A stretch of DNA of 64,000 bases, taken from Thalassolituus oleivorans MIL-1. GTDB lineage: Bacteria; Pseudomonadota; Gammaproteobacteria; Pseudomonadales; Oceanobacteraceae. The notes beneath the pieces were generated by a model. It had not been told where the DNA came from and did not search any database. It was given only the letters and a program-made list of their open reading frames with translations. The translations under genes were made by a program, and so were the position numbers. The DNA is taken from NCBI RefSeq assembly GCF_000355675.1, contig NC_020888.1, positions 2,250,883 to 2,314,882 on the forward strand. The letters run 5' to 3'. Shown here piece after piece: positions 58,916 to 64,000 of the stretch; the first letter of the stretch is position 1, and each line of letters starts with the position of its first letter.

Positions 58916-60507
58916 CGGGTCCATAAATAAAGGCGTGCATCGTAGCTTTCTTTAATGACGCGAAAGTTACTATCAATAAATTCTACTGTGTCGGCATCGA
59001 TTACCGTTGGCATCGACTGATAAGGAGCGGCAACAAACCATACACGCTCATTACTGGCCAATAAATCTTTCAACTCATCGAAATTTCTTAACACAACAGA
59101 GCCAATGAACTTATCTCGATAAAATGGCGTTACTAAATTATTGTCATAGACGATTTTTCGATCCGTAATCGTCTGTAAAAAATAATCAGATGTTATGCCG
59201 CTATACAGACGAGTCGGCATTGGCGCCATACTAATGACCACATCACCCGCCCTAATGTTCTTATCGAGCGCCTCAGTCACCGTCCTGTAATCAGGCTGGG
59301 CCAAATCATTCCTGTAATCAAGACGGACCCCCAAATACCCTTGGTTCCCAATAGAATATGCTTGTACAAAATTCGAGTTAATCGACGCAAACACGGTCAA
59401 CAAGAAGAAAGCACTGGCAAACAATCCGATACCTAACGTAATCGGCGACATATCGCGTTTTAGTATGCTGTAACCGTCTTGTACGGCATTTGAAATAATA
59501 ACGCCGACACTAATGATGAAAAACGGATAGATAAAATAGAGGTAGTGGGCATTATAAAACAGCAAAAAGTTTGATAAAAACAGCACGGTCAATATGAAGA
59601 ATAAGTAGAAGTACCTTAGCGCCTCTAAGCGCAAGAAATAATAGAATCCGACGACAAATACTAAGCCCACAAGCAGGTGAGTTTCCATGCCAAAGAAGTT
59701 GATCAGATAGAATAATGGATCCCAAGAATCATTCAGAAAGCCCAACTGCGGCAAACTAATATCGCCCTTACCCGATCCGAGCATCAAGTGTGGCTCTTGC
59801 AGCATGATGCGGCGCACGCCTTGCCAAACCAACGTTAAGATCACCAGAGCATACATAACCAGTAAGTTGCGATTAAAGATCCAGAGTAGATTATCGCGTT
59901 TAAAATACAGCACGATCACGGCCGCCACTGGCAGCAAGAAACCCGATCCTTCCCAACTTAAATAGGTAAAAGTAAAACTTAACCAAACTGCTAGCGATAA
60001 CTTCAATGTTGGTTCGTTCTGGCTTAGCAGACGCTGAATTAAAACAACGGTGAGAAGCGTGAAAAACTGAGTTGGTGCGGGGTGAAATGCATTTTGCCCC
60101 CAATAGATTGCCCAAGTTGAAGTGCTATACAAAACGCAAGAAATAACTGCACTAAACAAACCAAACTGGCGAAAACATATCATAAAAATCATGATCATAG
60201 TTCCGACCGAGAAAATCACCGACGGCAATCTCACCGTAAATTCTGTTACCTCACCAGTAAATAATGAAGGGATTGTTAGAAAATATGGGATCAATTCATA
60301 AGTCGCCAAAGGTACTTCCATCGTACTGACGACAACGTAGGGATAGCCCTTGGCAACCACACCTTGAATAAAACTTACGATAGTTGCTTCATCAATAGAC
60401 AATGGACGTAGCTCTAAACCGGATACTCGGAAATAAGCACATAAAACGACCAACACAAATAGCAATGCCATTGCCAAATAATTATTTTTCATCGCCTTAG
60501 CCAGCAT
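58912..60507 (-). CDS. GT39/ArnT-like membrane glycosyltransferase
   Basis: A protein of about 531 residues with roughly eleven hydrophobic helices and, after the first helix, the acidic motif PLSIDEATIVSF that fits the DE-type catalytic loop of lipid-linked glycosyltransferases (PMT/ArnT/GT39). GLPSVIFSV-like RLPSVIFSVGTMIMIFM follows. The C-terminal soluble part is about 120 residues. It may transfer a sugar from a polyprenyl phosphate to a protein or glycan. ATG 60507 has GGAGG 6 nt upstream and overlaps the previous gene by 11 nt. Confidence 0.8.
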   Translation of the reverse strand: MLAKAMKNNYLAMALLFVLVVLCAYFRVSGLELRPLSIDEATIVSFIQGVVAKGYPYVVVSTMEVPLATYELIPYFLTIPSLFTGEVTEFTVRLPSVIFSVGTMIMIFMICFRQFGLFSAVISCVLYSTSTWAIYWGQNAFHPAPTQFFTLLTVVLIQRLLSQNEPTLKLSLAVWLSFTFTYLSWEGSGFLLPVAAVIVLYFKRDNLLWIFNRNLLVMYALVILTLVWQGVRRIMLQEPHLMLGSGKGDISLPQLGFLNDSWDPLFYLINFFGMETHLLVGLVFVVGFYYFLRLEALRYFYLFFILTVLFLSNFLLFYNAHYLYFIYPFFIISVGVIISNAVQDGYSILKRDMSPITLGIGLFASAFFLLTVFASINSNFVQAYSIGNQGYLGVRLDYRNDLAQPDYRTVTEALDKNIRAGDVVISMAPMPTRLYSGITSDYFLQTITDRKIVYDNNLVTPFYRDKFIGSVVLRNFDELKDLLASNERVWFVAAPYQSMPTVIDADTVEFIDSNFRVIKESYDARLYLWTR

Positions 60508-62035
60508 TTTTAACCTCCGCATCAGCAAGAGGAGTATTTTTAGAACTGAACAAATGCTGAAAGCCTCCACGACCATAAACAAGAAGGAGCTCTAAAATGA
60601 TACATAGCAACGCGAAAAAACTAACGTTCAACAAGTTATAGAACCTATGAAAATCTATGCGTTCATCCAGTAGCCAATACATACACAAGCCACCGACCAG
60701 AGTTAAAATCACGAATACCGTATTTACCTCATGTATGAACGGACGATCCGTCCCCATTTTGATCAATAGCAGCGCATTGAATGCAGAGAACAAAAAGGCC
60801 CAGAAGAATACCCATTTGATAAACTTCAGCCCAAATAGTACCGAATGGTTTTCATCTATGACTTCTAAAGTAGCGAGTCCGCCGGTCAATTTACGAATAC
60901 GATCAACTTCTGGAGAGGTCTGAGTAACAACGATATAGGGATCTTCTAACACAGCATTGCTGTCTAATTTAACATCGTCATATGGGTATAGCCGCCACTC
61001 ACGGCTAGGAATAGAGACTATTTGATGATCGTCCAATTCGAGAAATGCCTTCAGATTAATACCTTCGCCAAAGCCACACTCCGCCGACACGTCAATATAG
61101 TTAACATGACTTGAGGTTAGATACTGAAAGATATTGATGAGTCGTATGGTCGAATTTTCTGAGTAATAGTTACCAACCCCAACACCGTTCACGGCAACTC
61201 GATACTCACCATTACATTTCAACATTAGCCAAGCATTTAGCAATTTGTTGCGTTTAAACGGTAAGGAAGTCTTCAAGTGAGCTTGAGTAATTTCAGGATA
61301 AGCGTGCCAGATGGGCGTGAAGTCTATCAACGCCTTGCCACTCGCTAGCTCCGCGGGGAGATTATCTGGCATCGCAGGTACAACATTGGATGAGCTTTTT
61401 ATCGCTGCATGCCACAAGCCATCATCGAACAACTCTTCGAACCACTGAAATTTTAATGACGTTGAATTTCCGGGAACACTAGAGACCAACCAAGATTCAT
61501 TCGATATATAATTGGTTGTTCCCGTATACACGTCATCTATCGACATAGAAAATAAAAGCTCAGGACGCCCTGTCGTTGTCTTTTTTTCCACTCGTATCGC
61601 AATAACGTTCTTACCAGACTTGAGTGCATCTGTTGGCATTCCGATAACAACAGGTCGCGTGGACGGCGCATTTTGTTTAATGACTTCTTTACCATTCACA
61701 TAAACCGTAAAACTACCGGTAGCCGATACCTTAAGAAAACTGCTGTCAGGTGTCGTCTGTAAAACCAGACTGTAACGATAATATGACACAGGGCCAGCAT
61801 CGTCGCCGCCATTGCTAATCCACTCAGCACCATCCCATGCATCAACGCCACGAGCGTAGCCATTCTCCTCCAGAGAAAATACGGTCATAACACCAAGGAA
61901 AATCGAAAATCCTAGAATACCAAACCAAATTTTTCGATAAGAAAACCATATGGAAGCCAAAATACGGCCAATGGATAACTTACGGATCCAAGATACCAAC
62001 ACTGTAAAAAATCGCCCGCTGGCTAACCCACTCAT
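60497..62035 (-). CDS. Unknown membrane protein with carbohydrate-binding-like folds
   Basis: A 512-residue protein: N-terminal membrane helix (about 35-53), a periplasmic region whose SFTVYVNGKEVIKQNAPSTR and ALKSGKNVIAIRVEKKTTTG resemble galactose-binding-like (sialidase/rhamnosidase N-terminal) domains, a second such unit (YRVAVNGVGVGNYYSENSTI), and three C-terminal helices (about 400-495). No catalytic motif is recognised. It may bind or guide the glycan made by its neighbours. It overlaps the GT39-like gene by 11 nt and the upstream gene by 4 nt. Confidence 0.65.
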   Translation of the reverse strand: MSGLASGRFFTVLVSWIRKLSIGRILASIWFSYRKIWFGILGFSIFLGVMTVFSLEENGYARGVDAWDGAEWISNGGDDAGPVSYYRYSLVLQTTPDSSFLKVSATGSFTVYVNGKEVIKQNAPSTRPVVIGMPTDALKSGKNVIAIRVEKKTTTGRPELLFSMSIDDVYTGTTNYISNESWLVSSVPGNSTSLKFQWFEELFDDGLWHAAIKSSSNVVPAMPDNLPAELASGKALIDFTPIWHAYPEITQAHLKTSLPFKRNKLLNAWLMLKCNGEYRVAVNGVGVGNYYSENSTIRLINIFQYLTSSHVNYIDVSAECGFGEGINLKAFLELDDHQIVSIPSREWRLYPYDDVKLDSNAVLEDPYIVVTQTSPEVDRIRKLTGGLATLEVIDENHSVLFGLKFIKWVFFWAFLFSAFNALLLIKMGTDRPFIHEVNTVFVILTLVGGLCMYWLLDERIDFHRFYNLLNVSFFALLCIILELLLVYGRGGFQHLFSSKNTPLADAEVKNAG

Positions 62036-63306
62036 GTTCCGCTCAACCCTCTGATTGCTCGAATGTTTCGAGTGCTATCTAACTCAATTGATTGCTGAAA
62101 CGCCATGCGCGCATTAATTAATTGACCATCAAGCAGATAACATTCTCCCAATGTTGAGAGAAAATCAGCCTTCAAATAGACAGTATCAATTTCTTGCAAC
62201 ACTTCTTGGACCGTCTGCAAGCAATGATCGGCCAAGTTTAATTGTATATAGGCATAAGTCTTCTGCATTCTCAGAGCCTTATTCTTTGGCATAATACTTA
62301 GGGCATCAGAGATAAGCGCGAAAGCCTGATCATAAAAGCCTTCTCGATAATAACGGCGAGACATTTTTTCGACCAAAAATACCAACTGAACCTTTGCTTG
62401 GCGCTCCACAAACGAAAAATATTCATCGCCACCGTCTTTGACGGTCTCTAGCAACAACTGCATCGACTGCTTACGTTTTCCGGCTAATTCAAGCTGCTTA
62501 GCCCGATACAAAACACTGCTAGCATTGTCTTCGCCGTAGATTTGAAAGCTAAGCTTAGAAAAAAGATACGTAGAACGTTCGGAATATTTCAGTAAGGGAT
62601 CAAGCCGGAACGCCGATATCATCTCAGTGTAGGCTCTCATCACATCGGCATCAGCAAAGTGCTTTTGAGCCTTGACGCTGTATAGCGCCGACAAGCCAGT
62701 ATTACCGAGCGTAATACCCGCCGGAGCGAATACGATAAAAACACTCAATATCAGTACAAAAAATTTGGTTCTATAGCTACTGATTATGAAGATCGCTAAC
62801 GCGCTAAAAACGGCGACAAACCAACCCCAGTTTAAAATTGAGAAGACGCTAAGCACACGAGCGGTAATGCTATTAAAAGCGCCGTCTTGCAGCAGAGCCA
62901 ATGAGTTACCCTTGTTAGGAACAAAATAGGTTCTGAAAAAGCGCTGTAATTGGCGAAAATCTTCAGTGTCTTGAATGTAGTTAGCCACAACCGAGCTATC
63001 ACGACTAATAAGGTAAGCAGGAACAAGCAGCAGCAAGGATAAGCTAATGGCAATAAAGAACACGTTATACCGCGGGGCTTGGCGATATTCTGAGTATATA
63101 AAGGCCGATAGTCCGAGTAGTACCAAGGCTACATAGAAGTACAAGTACCGTACTTCCGACTCTAAAATCGAAATATAGCCAATACCGCTAATGCCCGCCG
63201 ATAGCGGAAACTTAACCCAAGGTGCAGCAAAACTAGCCAACATCACAAGGATCAAGCCCATCGACAAGTAACTTAATTTCTCTGATCTGCTCATGATGGC
63301 ACTCAT
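62032..63306 (-). CDS. Unknown membrane protein with TPR-like C-terminus
   Basis: A 424-residue protein with about five hydrophobic segments in its first half (near residues 15-30, 45-62, 70-90, 155-175 and 178-200), a soluble loop, and a helical C-terminal half with TPR-like units (YYREGFYDQAFALISDALSI, LGECYLLDGQLINARMAFQQ). The ATG at 63304-63306 follows the flippase stop by 1 nt with GAGGGG upstream. It may be a scaffold or polymerase partner of the glycan export system; no family name is certain. Confidence 0.6.
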   Translation of the reverse strand: MSAIMSRSEKLSYLSMGLILVMLASFAAPWVKFPLSAGISGIGYISILESEVRYLYFYVALVLLGLSAFIYSEYRQAPRYNVFFIAISLSLLLLVPAYLISRDSSVVANYIQDTEDFRQLQRFFRTYFVPNKGNSLALLQDGAFNSITARVLSVFSILNWGWFVAVFSALAIFIISSYRTKFFVLILSVFIVFAPAGITLGNTGLSALYSVKAQKHFADADVMRAYTEMISAFRLDPLLKYSERSTYLFSKLSFQIYGEDNASSVLYRAKQLELAGKRKQSMQLLLETVKDGGDEYFSFVERQAKVQLVFLVEKMSRRYYREGFYDQAFALISDALSIMPKNKALRMQKTYAYIQLNLADHCLQTVQEVLQEIDTVYLKADFLSTLGECYLLDGQLINARMAFQQSIELDSTRNIRAIRGLSGT

Positions 63307-63307
63307 A

Positions 63308-64000
63308 TCAACCATTCCCCTCCAACTGAGAGTCAACGGACTGAGCTTTAGATCTCTTTAATCCCTGAGCCACTGTCTTAATCTCAGCCAGCGTTATTGC
63401 ACGAGTGACTAACAACAATGCCGCATACAGGATTAAGAACAGAACCCCTTGAACGATAAGCATCAAGATACCGTCGAAAATAGGTACCAGTTCAAATACG
63501 GTAACCGCCAAAACAAGAGCAAGCAGCGGACGTACGATGATGCTGACCACATCTACAATGCAGCCGCTTTTGTTCAGTAAATATAGCGACGAGATAACAA
63601 AAAATGCTTCCGCAAAAGCGGTGCCTATAACGGCACCTAACGCATCGAAGAATGGAATAAATATCACATCAAGAATCGCGTTGATCGAAAAAACACCCAG
63701 CGAAACCCAAGTGAACAGGCGCTGCTTTTGTGTCGCGGTATACACATAAATCATTATCGAAGAGGGAAAGATAAAGAAAACAACAACCGATAGGGCTTGA
63801 AGTAACGCCCCAGCACTTTGGTAGTCATCGGTATACATTATGCCGATAATCTGATTCGCGAAGATGAATAAGCCCCCCATTACAGGTAAGGCAATCATCA
63901 CATAGAAGCGCAGTATCTTATTTAAGAAGTCGTTAAACGCCTGCATATTTGTACCCGCTAATCTCGCTAGCTGTGGATACATAGGAATAGACAGCGTAAA
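63308..64000 (-). CDS. Wzx-like polysaccharide flippase, C-terminal part
   Basis: The 231 visible residues are the C-terminal part of a multi-helix MATE/MVF-superfamily polysaccharide transporter: FTLSIPMYPQLARLAG, ALPVMGGLFIFANQIIGIMY and helical repeats to the end. The gene is open to 64000, so its start lies outside the window. Such proteins flip lipid-linked glycans across the inner membrane, in accord with the genes downstream. Confidence 0.85.
   Translation of the reverse strand, partial: FTLSIPMYPQLARLAGTNMQAFNDFLNKILRFYVMIALPVMGGLFIFANQIIGIMYTDDYQSAGALLQALSVVVFFIFPSSIMIYVYTATQKQRLFTWVSLGVFSINAILDVIFIPFFDALGAVIGTAFAEAFFVISSLYLLNKSGCIVDVVSIIVRPLLALVLAVTVFELVPIFDGILMLIVQGVLFLILYAALLLVTRAITLAEIKTVAQGLKRSKAQSVDSQLEGNG

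Overview
The window is about 64 kb of a Gammaproteobacterium chromosome. Gene order and protein sequences fit a marine Oceanospirillales-type bacterium: the ruvC-ruvA-ruvB-ybgC-tolQRAB-pal-cpoB block leads into tRNA-Lys, nadA, bepA, tusA and perM much as in Pseudomonas and its relatives. The genus is an inference; no rRNA or other diagnostic marker is present.

Layout: (1) 1-21.7 kb is mostly core: the dapA start, a PerM-like protein, tusA, bepA, nadA, two identical tRNA-Lys genes, the Tol-Pal operon, ruvABC, a PrcB-like lipoprotein, clpB with a readable sigma-32 promoter, a drug/metabolite transporter, a LysR regulator, a thioesterase, prc, a YajG-like lipoprotein and yaaA. (2) 22-26.5 kb is a lipid-metabolism cluster: two adjacent acyl-CoA dehydrogenase homologues, the first lacking the usual catalytic glutamate, then a FATP-type acyl-CoA ligase. 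(3) 26.5-36.4 kb holds an orphan sensor kinase, purE-purK, a DUF2058 protein, a methyltransferase, two divergent paralogous phosphoribosyltransferases and a MacAB-like exporter with two separate permeases. (4) 36.4-45 kb is the accessory zone: a DUF4336-like protein, a possible membrane-acting toxin with a small membrane partner, a second EamA transporter, a truncated ADP-ribosylglycohydrolase, an IS3-family element with a frameshifted transposase, a truncated SNF2-type helicase, a Y1 (REP/IS200-like) transposase, two small unknown genes and about 600 bp of gene-free DNA rich in GTGTGC/GCACAC dyads. (5) 45-52.6 kb is the thrS-infC-rpmI-rplT-pheS-pheT-ihfA-merR operon, with tRNA-Pro beyond it. 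infC has no ATG, GTG or suitable TTG and appears to start at ATC directly after the thrS stop codon. (6) 52.9-64 kb looks like a cell-surface glycan locus that runs off the window: two paralogous glycoside-hydrolase-like lipoproteins, a PhoD-like phosphatase, a sulfotransferase-like protein, GmhA- and HddC-like heptose enzymes, a GT39-like membrane glycosyltransferase, two unrecognised membrane proteins (one with carbohydrate-binding-like folds, one with TPR-like repeats) and a Wzx-like flippase.

The strongest candidates for something undescribed are the glycan locus with its paired hydrolase-like lipoproteins, the toxin/partner pair at 37.3-38.7 kb and the unequal acyl-CoA dehydrogenase pair. 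All functions were read from sequence motifs by eye; no database search was run.
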